DNA of 64,000 nucleotides from Arthrobacter sp. CDRTa11 (GTDB lineage: Bacteria; Actinomycetota; Actinomycetes; Actinomycetales; Micrococcaceae): NCBI RefSeq assembly GCF_026427775.1, contig NZ_CP044532.1, positions 1,984,001 through 2,048,000 of the forward strand, read 5' to 3'. Position 1 is the first letter of the stretch, and the number at the start of each line of letters is the position of its first letter. A model generated the notes under the pieces. The model was not told the origin of the DNA, made no database searches, and worked only from the letters and a program-made list of their open reading frames with translations. Made by a program: the position numbers and the translations under genes. This document shows positions 1 through 8,317 of the stretch, one piece after another.

Positions 1-1076
1 CGTTGTCCCGGTGCGGCGGAATCAGACTCAACCTGGACAACATGGAAGGCCGCCCCTCGCGCTTGCGCGTGAGCGGATCAGCCTGCGCCGCCGGCGCCTC
101 CTGCCCCGGTTCAACGGATCCAGGCGTTCCGGCAGGCTCAGAATCGCTGAGTTCCTGGTTCTTTTCCGATTGCTGCTGGTGTTCCTTTTGCTGCTGGCTG
201 AGTTCGGCAGGCCGTGGATGCGCTGCCGGGACCCCATGGGTCAGGAGCAGGGCCAGGGCGTCGTCGGCGTCTTCATCAACACCGAGGCGCTGGCCGCGGC
301 GCGAGCGCAGCATGTCCAACAGTCCGTCGGATTCCTTGACCGGCTGGGGACCGCTGTGGGTAGCACCTGCGTTCCGGGCCGCTGCCGCGCCCGCATCCGC
401 TTCAAAGTCGAAGGGCCGGTCCGAAACGGCCGTCAGCCGGCGTGCCGGAACAGGACCGTCCAGCGGCTCCAGCTCGCTGAGCTGTTGTGCCCAGCGGTTG
501 GCGTTTTGGAGCGCCTTGCGGGCCGGGCTGAACGTCCACAGGGCAGGGGGTTCTTCGCCAATCCCGGGCGTGCCATCATTTTTCAGCGGGAAACGCGCAG
601 CCACTGTCCAGCTGCCGTCGGGGCGCCGCCAGGAGTCCCATTCCACCGAGGAGGGGTCAATGCCGTGTGCCGAGAGCCGGTGGGCAACCATGTCACCCAG
701 CGAGGCAGGGTTGTCGCCGAAAACTGAACGGTACGCGTCGTGTCCCGGGGAGGGTGAGGCCACCTCGATCTTGCGCGCCTGCTGGGCCACATACTCGCGT
801 TCAGCCAGGACAGGTCCCTCGTAGCGCTCAACTTTGGCGAGCGGCAGCCCGGAGAGCTCCGCCACGTCCGCCGCGGTGGCGCCGCTGCGGATCCTCGCCT
901 GGATATCCCGCGGCGACATGGCAATGGGAGCCGTGGCCGCCGATGCCTTCGCCGATGACCGGCTGGCCGCCCGGAGAGCTTCGTCGATCGGCAGCTGGAA
1001 CATCTCGCCGCCGGCACCGCTCAACAGGAGATGCTCCCCGTCGTCGTGTACGCCTACAAGCCGTAGATCCTGCATG
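1..1076 (-). CDS. sepH: Cell division protein SepH (DUF3071), 3' end beyond window
   Basis: Partial gene: the frame opens at the ATG complementary to 1074-1076 and runs off the left edge after about 358 codons with no stop. Residues 1-220 fit the DUF3071 region of actinobacterial SepH, including a helix-turn-helix-like stretch at about 55-85 (motif ATAADVAELSG). The part nearest the edge is Gln/Glu/Pro-rich and low in complexity, as expected for the disordered C-terminal half. SepH is known in Streptomyces and mycobacteria to bind FtsZ and stimulate filament assembly. A GGAGG box lies 8-9 nt before the ATG and supports this start. It is divergent from the DUF4193 gene across a 283-bp spacer. 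Confidence 0.85.
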
Positions 1077-1359
1077 CAAATCCTCCACCCTGGCATTACT
1101 ATCAATCGAAACTCTGCCACCCGGCTGCACATTTTTGGGTGAGGAGGGAGGGCGCGCCGCGATATTCCGGGAGTTTCCGGCCGCAGGACCGAAGCCTGGC
1201 CACATCCCGGGTCCCGGGCGGGTGCCGTTCAGCGCCGAAGGTGCTGGATTTTGCCCGCGCATTAGGGAAAGATGTGCGGCACGCGGGGCACCAACGCCAG
1301 GTGTCCGGCGTTATCAAGGGTGTTACATCCGGAAGCGGATTGGGAGCGAGGTGAGGCGA

Positions 1360-1659
1360 ATGGCCACCGACTATGACGCGCCGCGGAAGTCTGAAGAAGA
1401 CCTCAATGAGGATTCCCTGGAGGAACTGAAGACCCGAAGGTCGGACAAGCCCGCTGCAGTGGTGGAAGAGGACGAAAGTGAGCTTGCCGCCGGCTACGAG
1501 CTCCCGGGAGCAGACCTCTCCGGTGAAGAACTCCTTGTCCAGATAGTCCCGCCCCAGGCGGATGAATTCACCTGCTCGTCATGTTTCCTGGTCAGGCACC
1601 GTTCCCAGATTGCCCTGGAAAAAGACGGCCGCCTTTACTGCAGGGAGTGCGAAGGCTGA
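1360..1659 (+). CDS. DUF4193 family zinc-ribbon-like protein
   Basis: A 99-residue acidic protein. The C-terminal third holds two CxxC pairs (C72/C75 and C94/C97), a likely zinc ribbon; the N-terminal half is charged and probably disordered. This is the DUF4193 pattern found throughout actinobacteria (M. tuberculosis Rv2699c), whose biochemical role is unknown. An upstream in-frame extension exists, but the ATG at 1360, preceded by a GAGGTGAGG ribosome-binding site, fits the family length. It heads the conserved block with DUF3093, dut and DUF3710. Function is not assigned. Confidence 0.85.
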   Translation: MATDYDAPRKSEEDLNEDSLEELKTRRSDKPAAVVEEDESELAAGYELPGADLSGEELLVQIVPPQADEFTCSSCFLVRHRSQIALEKDGRLYCRECEG

Positions 1660-1711
1660 CGGCCTTCTACGTCCCCGTAAGGGCTGATGGCCGTGACGGC
1701 CCGCGCTGGAC

Positions 1712-2200
1712 TCAGGTGTGCTGCAGGGCCGCTGTCAGTTCCTCGGGCCGCCGCGTGGAGGTCAGCCAGTACGGGGTCCGGTCCGACGCATCGGTTATCT
1801 CAATCCTGACCACTGGATCGATCCACCCGCGGATGCAAAGGTAGGCAAGCCCGTTCAGCCGGGTTCCCCGCTCCGCGGTAGCCTCTTTGCCCCGGAACGG
1901 CTGTACCTCACCGATATATTTGCGCTCGATGGTGGCGCGGCCCACCGTGAGGGACGTCCCCGTGATAATGATGGCGGGAGTCGAGAGCACCAGCAGCACA
2001 CCCATGATGCCAAAAAGCACAGCGGCCGCCGTGTAGCCGGCAGCCATGCTGATGGGCGCAAAAACCAGGATCCCAGCCCCGGCAATGCCCGCTGCGATGA
2101 CCCAGACCCAAATGGTGGGCCACAGCCGCTCCTTGAAAATCACCGTGGTACCGGCGGAAGGCGTGTTGGGCACAGGGGGAGTGGAGCTTGATTCGGGCAT
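1712..2200 (-). CDS. DUF3093 family two-helix membrane protein
   Basis: A 162-residue protein with a short disordered N terminus and two adjacent hydrophobic helices (about residues 28-50 and 54-76), followed by a soluble domain of about 85 residues containing the GWIDPVVRIEI stretch typical of DUF3093. The topology resembles small membrane proteins with a PH-like cytosolic domain; this is inference. In M. tuberculosis the homologue Rv2698 likewise sits between the DUF4193 gene and dut on the opposite strand. It is divergent from dut with a 90-96-bp spacer. No function is known. Confidence 0.85.
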   Translation of the reverse strand: MPESSSTPPVPNTPSAGTTVIFKERLWPTIWVWVIAAGIAGAGILVFAPISMAAGYTAAAVLFGIMGVLLVLSTPAIIITGTSLTVGRATIERKYIGEVQPFRGKEATAERGTRLNGLAYLCIRGWIDPVVRIEITDASDRTPYWLTSTRRPEELTAALQHT

Positions 2201-2282
2201 GCCTCCAGCTTTCCATCTTTGGGTGGCTATTTCACCTTGGGCAGGGAGGCCAACATTCCGGGCCGGATTTGCTGCCGGGCGT

Positions 2283-2288
2283 TAGAGT
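2283..2288 (+). promoter_or_regulatory. Candidate -10 box for leaderless dut mRNA
   Basis: TAGAGT matches the actinobacterial TAnnnT -10 consensus. It ends 8 nt before the GTG at 2297, which would place transcription start on or beside that codon. No Shine-Dalgarno sequence precedes either candidate GTG. No convincing -35 element is seen. Confidence 0.45.
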
Positions 2289-2290
2289 GA

Positions 2291-2875
2291 GTGACTGTGA
2301 CTGATGAACTTGCCACTGTAGATTCCGCCCGTGACGAGACGCCGCCCCGCGCAGCTCCTGATGCCTTACCTGAAGCTGCGCCGGGTGCCTTCACTGGTGC
2401 AGCCGCGCAGTACGGGGCGCCAACGCTGCATGTACAGCTGAAAATGCTGGATGCCGGGCTGGAGGCCCCGTCCTACGCCCACCCCGGTGATGCCGGGGCA
2501 GACCTGCGTGCCAGGGAAGACGTTATACTGCAGCCCGGGGACCGGAAACTCGTTCCCACCGGAGTGGCAATTGCCCTGCCGGAAGGCTACGTGGCACTGA
2601 TCCACCCCCGCTCGGGCCTGGCCACCAAGCACGGGCTGACGATCGTCAACGCGCCCGGAACTGTGGACGCCGGCTATCGCGGTGAAATTTCGGTGACCTT
2701 GCTCAATACCGACAGGCACCAGGCCATTGAGCTGCGGCGCGGCGATAGAATTGCACAGATGGTGATCCAGCGGGTGGAGTATGCGCAGTTCATCCCAGTC
2801 AACGAATTGAGCGGCTCGGTACGCGGTGCGGGCGGATTCGGTTCCACCGGCGGATTCACACAGCCCACCACCTGA
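2291..2875 (+). CDS. dut: dUTP diphosphatase (dUTPase)
   Basis: Hydrolyses dUTP to dUMP and diphosphate, keeping uracil out of DNA and feeding dTMP synthesis. All trimeric dUTPase motifs are present: PGDAGADL (motif 1), [10 protein letters not shown] (motif 2/3 region), the [10 protein letters not shown] substrate loop, and the C-terminal arm GAGGFGSTG. The ORF gives 194 residues; an N-terminal extension of about 45 residues rich in Ala/Pro/Glu precedes the domain, longer than the usual ~150. Start choice: GTG at 2291, or GTG at 2297 if the transcript is leaderless from the TAGAGT box; I favour 2297 but keep the longer frame. It lies between DUF3093 and DUF3710 as in mycobacteria. Confidence 0.95.
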   Translation: MTVTDELATVDSARDETPPRAAPDALPEAAPGAFTGAAAQYGAPTLHVQLKMLDAGLEAPSYAHPGDAGADLRAREDVILQPGDRKLVPTGVAIALPEGYVALIHPRSGLATKHGLTIVNAPGTVDAGYRGEISVTLLNTDRHQAIELRRGDRIAQMVIQRVEYAQFIPVNELSGSVRGAGGFGSTGGFTQPTT

Positions 2876-2986
2876 CGTCCCGCCCCGGCAGGCGGCCGGG
2901 CGGCAGGGCTGCATTACGGCATCACGACTTTGACGGCGCGACCCCCGGGCCGGCCAGGCATATTCATAACTAAGGAGACGACCCCC

Positions 2987-3712
2987 ATGGTTTTTGGGCT
3001 CGGCAGGAAAGTCAAGAAGGATCAGGAAGCCGAACTGGACGGTTCCCTGGCCATCACGGACGCGGAAGATTCGGAAGGTGTGGCCAGCACCAAGGGTCCG
3101 CGGGCCGCCGGACCATTTGACGTCTCCGAAATCTCCAGCCGTGACGGTTACGTGGACCTCGGTGCCCTCCTCATCACCCCCAGCGAAGGCCTCCAGCTGA
3201 GGCTTGAAGTAGAGGAAGCAACGCAGCGGGTAGTGGCGGTCACCATGGACCTGAACGGTTCAAGCCTGCAGCTCCAAGCCTTCGCGGCACCCAAGTCCGA
3301 GGGACTGTGGGATGAGATCCGCGAGCAGATTGGCCAGTCGGTGGGCAGCCAGGGCGGCCAGGTTGAAGAGATCCCGGGCGAGTTCGGCCCTGAGCTGATT
3401 GCCAAGCTTCCCGCCGGCGCGGCAGACGGAAGCCAGGGATACCGCGTTGCCCGTTTTGTGGGGGTGGATGGCCCACGGTGGTTCCTGCGCGGGGTACTGG
3501 GTGGCGCGGCAGCGATGGACCGCGAAGCCGCGGCACCACTTGAGGGCCTGTTCCGCAAGATTGTGGTGATCCGCGGCGACAGCCCCATGCCGCCGCGCGA
3601 CCTGCTGCAGCTCCGCCTGCCGAAGGACGCCGCACCAGCACCGGCAGCGGCACCGGCTGCGCCAGAGCTCCAGGAGCCCGAGCGCGGCCCGGAGATAACG
3701 CAGATTGGCTGA
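2987..3712 (+). CDS. DUF3710 domain-containing protein
   Basis: A 241-residue soluble protein of the DUF3710 family (M. tuberculosis Rv2696c type). The N terminus is basic then acidic (GLGRKVKKDQEAELD). The core at about 45-200 holds the GPFDVSE and GYVDLGALL strands and the RWFLRGVLGG motif typical of the family. The C-terminal tail is Ala/Pro-rich. The start is the ATG at 2987 because AAGGAG stands 10 nt before it; a longer in-frame reading from 2930 lacks this. Its stop overlaps the TTG start of the OB-fold gene, so the two are probably coupled. Function is unknown. Confidence 0.85.
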   Translation: MVFGLGRKVKKDQEAELDGSLAITDAEDSEGVASTKGPRAAGPFDVSEISSRDGYVDLGALLITPSEGLQLRLEVEEATQRVVAVTMDLNGSSLQLQAFAAPKSEGLWDEIREQIGQSVGSQGGQVEEIPGEFGPELIAKLPAGAADGSQGYRVARFVGVDGPRWFLRGVLGGAAAMDREAAAPLEGLFRKIVVIRGDSPMPPRDLLQLRLPKDAAPAPAAAPAAPELQEPERGPEITQIG

Positions 3713-4067
3713 TCTGTCCGTGGATGAGCCGGCGTCGTCCCTGGGTCCCGGGATACCTGTCAGCAGTCTCCCGGCAAAAGGCCGTGTGGTGTGCCACGGG
3801 CAGGTTGAATCCGTCACCTTTATGCCGGCGGACCAGACGGCAGCATATACAGCGATAGTTTCAGACGTTGAACGTGAGAGGCCCGCTTTACGGACGGCGT
3901 CCGGGCAACGCGGCCGCCTTCGCGTGGTGTGGCTGGGACGGCGGCGCGTGCCAGGCATCGACGCCGGCACCGAAGTCCGGCTTGAAGGCATGGTCACGCA
4001 GAGCCAGGGCCTGCCCACCATGTTCAATCCACGCTACGAGATACTGTCCAGCCAGGAGAATGAATGA
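3705..4067 (+). CDS. OB-fold nucleic-acid-binding domain protein
   Basis: A 120-residue protein with a single OB-fold-like domain: strands around GRVVCHGQVESVTFMP, AAYTAIVSDVE and GRLRVVWLGRRRVPGID, ending in the TEVRLEGMVT strand. Comparable small proteins (M. tuberculosis Rv2694c) are annotated as single OB-fold nucleic-acid-binding proteins of unknown target. The start is either TTG 3705, overlapping the previous stop by 8 nt, or GTG 3720. The stop overlaps the next gene's ATG in an ATGA arrangement, indicating translational coupling with DUF3710 and DUF3159. Confidence 0.75.
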   Translation: MADLSVDEPASSLGPGIPVSSLPAKGRVVCHGQVESVTFMPADQTAAYTAIVSDVERERPALRTASGQRGRLRVVWLGRRRVPGIDAGTEVRLEGMVTQSQGLPTMFNPRYEILSSQENE

Positions 4068-4819
4068 CCTCGTCCCAGCAGCCCGAGCCGTCCCCGGGAT
4101 CACCCCGACCCGAGCCGGATCCTTCCACCATGGCCGGACTGGCCGAAGGCTACGCGGCTAAAGCCGGGCTCCACCGGACCCATGACGGCCGCATCGATGT
4201 CCTGCGCAGCGCCGGCGGCGTCCAGGGAATCGCGGAAAGCATCACTCCGGGCCTGGTTTTCCTCATCGCGTTCACCGCCACCCGGGACCTGACGCCGTCG
4301 CTGGTGGCTGCCCTGGCCTCGGCGGCTGTCTTTACGGTGGTGCGCCTGGTGCAGCGGCGCCCGCTGACCCAGGCACTGGCCGGGGTAGTGGGCGTAGGAA
4401 TCTCGGCCTGGCTGGCCAACACCACCGGAAAAGCTGAAGATTTTTATCTTCCCGGCTTCATCACCAACGCCTCCTACATTCTTGCCATGGCCATTTCAAT
4501 TTTCATCAAATGGCCCGTGGCCGGACTGCTGTTCGGCTTCATCCGCAATGAAGGCATTGAGTGGCGGAAGAACCCCGCCCGGCTGAAGGCGTACCGACTT
4601 GGCACCTGGATCATCATCACCGTGCTGGTGCTCCGGCTGGTGGTCCAGGTTCCCCTCTATCTGATGGGCGAGGAGGGGCTGGCAGGACTGGCCACCACAC
4701 GCCTCATCATGGGGGCCCCGCTGTACATCCTTGGCGTCTGGATCGCCTGGCTGGTCACCCGGCCGGTTCCCGCGGCGGAACCAACTCAGCCGTCGAAGCC
4801 GTCGCCCTCCGCCACCTGA
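4064..4819 (+). CDS. DUF3159 family integral membrane protein
   Basis: A 251-residue polytopic membrane protein with a soluble Pro/Ser/Glu-rich N terminus of about 45 residues and five or six hydrophobic helices (about 60-80, 85-105, 110-130, 140-165, 185-205, 215-240). DUF3159 proteins (Rv2693c type) are actinobacteria-specific and uncharacterised. The motif GFIRNEGIEWR lies in a loop between helices. It starts by ATGA overlap with the OB-fold gene and its 3' end overlaps the convergent TrkA-like gene by 34 bp, an unusually tight tail-to-tail arrangement. Confidence 0.8.
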   Translation: MTSSQQPEPSPGSPRPEPDPSTMAGLAEGYAAKAGLHRTHDGRIDVLRSAGGVQGIAESITPGLVFLIAFTATRDLTPSLVAALASAAVFTVVRLVQRRPLTQALAGVVGVGISAWLANTTGKAEDFYLPGFITNASYILAMAISIFIKWPVAGLLFGFIRNEGIEWRKNPARLKAYRLGTWIIITVLVLRLVVQVPLYLMGEEGLAGLATTRLIMGAPLYILGVWIAWLVTRPVPAAEPTQPSKPSPSAT

Positions 4820-5559
4820 GCCTCTACCGGCTGGGCGGCCTGGTCAGCGCCAGGCTGCCCCGCCCCGGCCAAGGACTCCGCAGGCTCCACTGACTCAACC
4901 GACTCCGGCGAGAGCAGGGCACGGAGCTCGTCCTCGGCAGCAATCGTGGTGACAAAGAAGAGTTCGTCGCCGCCGTCTATCACGTCATCCCGGCTGGGCG
5001 TGATGGGGGCGTGGTCCCTCAGGATGGCCACCAGCGTCGAGTCTTCGGGCCAGCGGATTTCTCCCACGGTCAGGCCAATGGCGTGCGAGTCATGCGGGAC
5101 CGTGAACTCCACCAGGGAAGAGACGCCTGTCTGGAGCGTGAGCAGCCTGACCAGGTCGCCGATCTCCACGGCTTCTTCCACCAACGCGGTCATCAACTGC
5201 GGTGTATTGACGGCCACGTCAACGCCCCAGGAATCGTTGAACATCCAGTCGTTCTTGGGATTGTTGACCCGGCCCACGGTGCGGCCCACGCCGAATTCCG
5301 TCTTGGCCAGGAGGGAAACCACCAGGTTCACCTTGTCATCGCCGGTGGCCGAGACCACAACGTCGGCGTCTTCCACCTTTGCGCCCTGCAGCGTGCTCAG
5401 TTCGCAGGCGTCGCCTACCAGCCAGTGCGCGCCGCGGAGTCCGCTGCGGCCAATCACCTCCGGCTTGAGGTCTATCAGCAGGATGTCATGTTTGTGGGCC
5501 AGCAACTCCCTGGCAATCGACGAGCCGACACTGCCGGCGCCTACGATAACTACTTTCAC
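4786..5559 (-). CDS. trkA: TrkA-type potassium-uptake regulatory protein (RCK), second copy
   Basis: A 257-residue RCK (KTN plus TrkA-C) protein. The Rossmann motif G7-x-G9-x-x-G12 and Asp30 at the end of strand 2 predict NAD(H)/ATP-type nucleotide binding. A TrkA-C domain occupies about 140-220 (GLTVGEIRWPEDSTLVAILR), then an acidic Ala/Glu-rich tail follows that is absent from the sister gene. It overlaps that gene by 4 bp, so the pair is co-translated. No TrkH/KtrB channel subunit is nearby; the only transporter alongside is the divergent KimA-like permease. It corresponds in position to mycobacterial ceoC. Confidence 0.9.
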   Translation of the reverse strand: MKVVIVGAGSVGSSIARELLAHKHDILLIDLKPEVIGRSGLRGAHWLVGDACELSTLQGAKVEDADVVVSATGDDKVNLVVSLLAKTEFGVGRTVGRVNNPKNDWMFNDSWGVDVAVNTPQLMTALVEEAVEIGDLVRLLTLQTGVSSLVEFTVPHDSHAIGLTVGEIRWPEDSTLVAILRDHAPITPSRDDVIDGGDELFFVTTIAAEDELRALLSPESVESVEPAESLAGAGQPGADQAAQPVEAQVAEGDGFDG

Positions 5560-6230
5560 TTCGGTTCCTTCGCGGGGGCTTTGGCCAGGATGTGCGCCAC
5601 CTGGGCACTGCGGTCCACCTGCAGCATGGCGTGCAGGGTGTCGCCGTCCTGGTAGGCCGTGCCGGCGTCGGGCAGCAGTCCCTCGCCGAAGCGCGTGAGG
5701 TAGGCCACGCGGACATCCGCGGCCTTCTCGATTGCGGTGACCCGGTGCCCCACCCAGCCGGGGTCGAGATCCAGTTCGGCCAGCACCAGGCGGCCGGAGG
5801 GCTCGCGGAAATCCCCGGCGAGGTGCTGCTCAGGGAGGATGCGGCGGAGGACCTGGTCCGCGCTCCACCGGACAGCGGCCACCGTGGGAATGCCCAGACG
5901 CTGGTAGATCTCGGCCCTGCCGGGATCGTAGATCCTGGCCACAACGTGCGGGACGTGGAATGTTTCCCGGGCAACGCGGGTAGCCAGGATATTGGAGTTG
6001 TCGCCGCTGGACACGGCGGCGAAAGCATAGGCGTCGGCCACCCCGGCCTGCTTGAGCGTGTCCCGGTCAAAGCCGACGCCGGTGACCTTGCGCCCCGTAA
6101 AGCCCTGGCGCAGCCTGCGGAAGGCGCGGTCGTCCTGATCGATGATCGCCACGGAGTGGCCGGCGTCCTCGAGCGTATGCGCAAGCGTCGCCCCCACACG
6201 GCCACATCCCATGATCACGAAATGCGCCAC
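5556..6230 (-). CDS. trkA: TrkA-type potassium-uptake regulatory protein (RCK), first copy
   Basis: A 224-residue RCK protein with G8-C-G10-R-V-G13 and Asp31, so it should bind a dinucleotide, followed by a TrkA-C domain from about residue 135 (VLAELDLDPGWVGHRV). GTG start with GAGGAG about 9 nt upstream. It is the first gene of the two-gene minus-strand operon and is divergent from the KimA-like gene over 116 bp, the same arrangement as ceoB/ceoC beside Rv2690c in M. tuberculosis. Expected role: cytosolic gating subunit for K+ transport; the partner is not shown by the sequence. Confidence 0.9.
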   Translation of the reverse strand: MAHFVIMGCGRVGATLAHTLEDAGHSVAIIDQDDRAFRRLRQGFTGRKVTGVGFDRDTLKQAGVADAYAFAAVSSGDNSNILATRVARETFHVPHVVARIYDPGRAEIYQRLGIPTVAAVRWSADQVLRRILPEQHLAGDFREPSGRLVLAELDLDPGWVGHRVTAIEKAADVRVAYLTRFGEGLLPDAGTAYQDGDTLHAMLQVDRSAQVAHILAKAPAKEPK

Positions 6231-6346
6231 CCGTTATCTCCTCAATTTCCGTACCTGTTGCTGCTGCTAGAACTCTACCGGCATGGCGCTGGTTACAGCG
6301 GCCCGGGGGCCGTCATGACATAGCCCCTGAATCAGACTAGCTTTGT

Positions 6347-8317
6347 GTGGTGCTGACAATAATGAAACGGGTTCTGGTGGGCAGGCCCTTCAGGAATGAC
6401 AGGCTTTCCCATACCCTGCTTCCCAAGCGGATCGCGCTTCCGGTTTTCGCCTCCGACGCGCTGTCCTCCGTAGCCTACGCACCGGATGAAATCCTGCTGA
6501 CCCTGGCACTGGCCGGCGTGAGCGCGGTGGCCTTTTCGCCGTGGGTTGGCCTGGCGGTCATGGTGGTGCTGCTGACTGTCGTGGCGTCCTACCGGCAGAA
6601 CGTGCACGCCTACCCGTCCGGCGGAGGCGACTACGAGATCGCCAACGTGAACCTCGGAAAGCATGCCGGCCTGACGGTGGCGTCGGCCCTCCTGGTGGAC
6701 TACGTCCTGACAGTTGCGGTATCCATGTCATCCGCAGCGACCTACCTGACCACCGCCATTCCTGACCTGCACGGGCAGCAGGCGCTCCTCGCCACCATTG
6801 GCGTGGCCATCCTGGCCCTGGTCAATCTTCGCGGCATCAAGGAAGCCGGCACCGTCTTCGCCGTCCCCACCTACATTTTTATGGCCTCGATCCTGGGGAT
6901 GACGGCCGTGGGAATCTTCCAGGCCTCCACCGGCCAGCTGGGCGAGGCGCCCTCAGCCGCCTTCAGCATCGTGCCGGCGCCGGGATTCGACGAGGGTCTG
7001 GTGGGCCTGGCCGGCGCTTTCCTCCTCCTGAGGGCGTTTTCCTCCGGAGCCGCTGCCCTCACCGGGGTTGAAGCCATCAGCAACGGTGTGCCCAACTTCA
7101 AGGAGCCCAAAAGCAAGAATGCTGCCACCACGCTGCTCCTGCTGGGCGTCATCGGGGCGTCGATGCTGGCCGGGATCATGTACCTGGCCAGTGCCACCAA
7201 GGTCCACATTGTGCTGGATCCGGCCAGGGAGTTCCTGCTCAACGGCATTCCGCTGCCCCCCGATTACATCCAGACCCCTGCCATCAGCCAGATTGCGCAG
7301 ACCATCTTCGGCCCCGGCTCCATTCCCTTTTACATTGTGGTGGCAGCCACCGGCGTGATCCTGGTTTTTGCGGCCAACACCGCCTTCAACGGCTTTCCCG
7401 TCCTGGGTTCCATCCTGGCCCAGGACGGCTACCTTCCCCGGCAGCTGCGGACGAGGGGGGACCGGCTGGCCTTCAGCAACGGTGTACTGGCGCTGGCGGC
7501 CGGAGCCCTGGTGCTGATCATCGCCTTCAACGCAGATGTCACCAAGCTCATCCAGCTGTACATTGTGGGCGTCTTTATTTCCTTCACCGCAAGCCAGCTG
7601 GGCATGATCAGGCACTGGGGACGGCAGCTCAAGCTCGCCAAGGACACAACAGTCCGGCTGCGGATCGTGAAGTCCCGCACCATCAACACCATCGGTTTCG
7701 GCATGACGGCGCTGGTCCTGGTCATCGTCCTGATCACCAAATTCGAGCAGGGCGCCTGGATCGCCCTGCTGGCGATGTTCGTGCTCTACCTGATCATGTG
7801 GAGCATCCGGGCCCACTATGACAACGTCGCCAAGGAACTGGCCGTGGATGAGGATTCCTCGCCGCGGGCCCTTCCCTCACGCGTGCATGCCGTGATCCTG
7901 GTCTCCCACGTGCGCAAGCCCGTGCTCCGGGCGCTGGCTTACGCCCGCGCCTCCCGGCCCTCACGGCTGGACGCCGTCACCGTGGACATCAATGCCGAAG
8001 AGACGGCACGGACCGTTGCCGACTGGGAAAAGCTCGAGATTCCTGTGCCGCTGACCGTGCTGGCAAGCCCCTACCGGGAGACCGTCACCCCCATCATGGA
8101 GTACGTCAAGAACATGCGGCGCGATTCCCCGCGTGACCTCATCGTGGTGTACATCCCCGAGTACGTGGTGGGCAAATGGTGGGAGCAGCTGGTCCACAAC
8201 CAGACTGCGCTGCGCATCAAGACCCGCCTGCATTTCGAACCTGGCGTGATGGTGGCCAGCGTCCCGTGGCAGTTGAAATCGTCCGAAGAAGCCAAGAACC
8301 TGCAGGATATCCAATGA
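6347..8317 (+). CDS. KimA-like APC-superfamily potassium transporter
   Basis: A 656-residue APC permease with about 12 membrane helices (residues ~30-485) and a cytosolic C-terminal domain of ~170 residues with a universal-stress-like look. It resembles Bacillus subtilis KimA (YdaO), the c-di-AMP-controlled K+ importer, from end to end. Residues equivalent to KimA's proton and K+ sites are kept: D37 and Y44 in SDALSSVAY, D118, T122 and S126 in VDYVLTVAVS, and Thr in ALTGVEAISN. Start GTG 6347 or 6350; a TAGCTT box ends 6 nt before 6350, and ATG 6362 is a third choice. It overlaps the methyltransferase gene by 4 bp. Generic annotation would call it an amino-acid permease; I think K+ is more likely. 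Confidence 0.8.
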   Translation: MVLTIMKRVLVGRPFRNDRLSHTLLPKRIALPVFASDALSSVAYAPDEILLTLALAGVSAVAFSPWVGLAVMVVLLTVVASYRQNVHAYPSGGGDYEIANVNLGKHAGLTVASALLVDYVLTVAVSMSSAATYLTTAIPDLHGQQALLATIGVAILALVNLRGIKEAGTVFAVPTYIFMASILGMTAVGIFQASTGQLGEAPSAAFSIVPAPGFDEGLVGLAGAFLLLRAFSSGAAALTGVEAISNGVPNFKEPKSKNAATTLLLLGVIGASMLAGIMYLASATKVHIVLDPAREFLLNGIPLPPDYIQTPAISQIAQTIFGPGSIPFYIVVAATGVILVFAANTAFNGFPVLGSILAQDGYLPRQLRTRGDRLAFSNGVLALAAGALVLIIAFNADVTKLIQLYIVGVFISFTASQLGMIRHWGRQLKLAKDTTVRLRIVKSRTINTIGFGMTALVLVIVLITKFEQGAWIALLAMFVLYLIMWSIRAHYDNVAKELAVDEDSSPRALPSRVHAVILVSHVRKPVLRALAYARASRPSRLDAVTVDINAEETARTVADWEKLEIPVPLTVLASPYRETVTPIMEYVKNMRRDSPRDLIVVYIPEYVVGKWWEQLVHNQTALRIKTRLHFEPGVMVASVPWQLKSSEEAKNLQDIQ

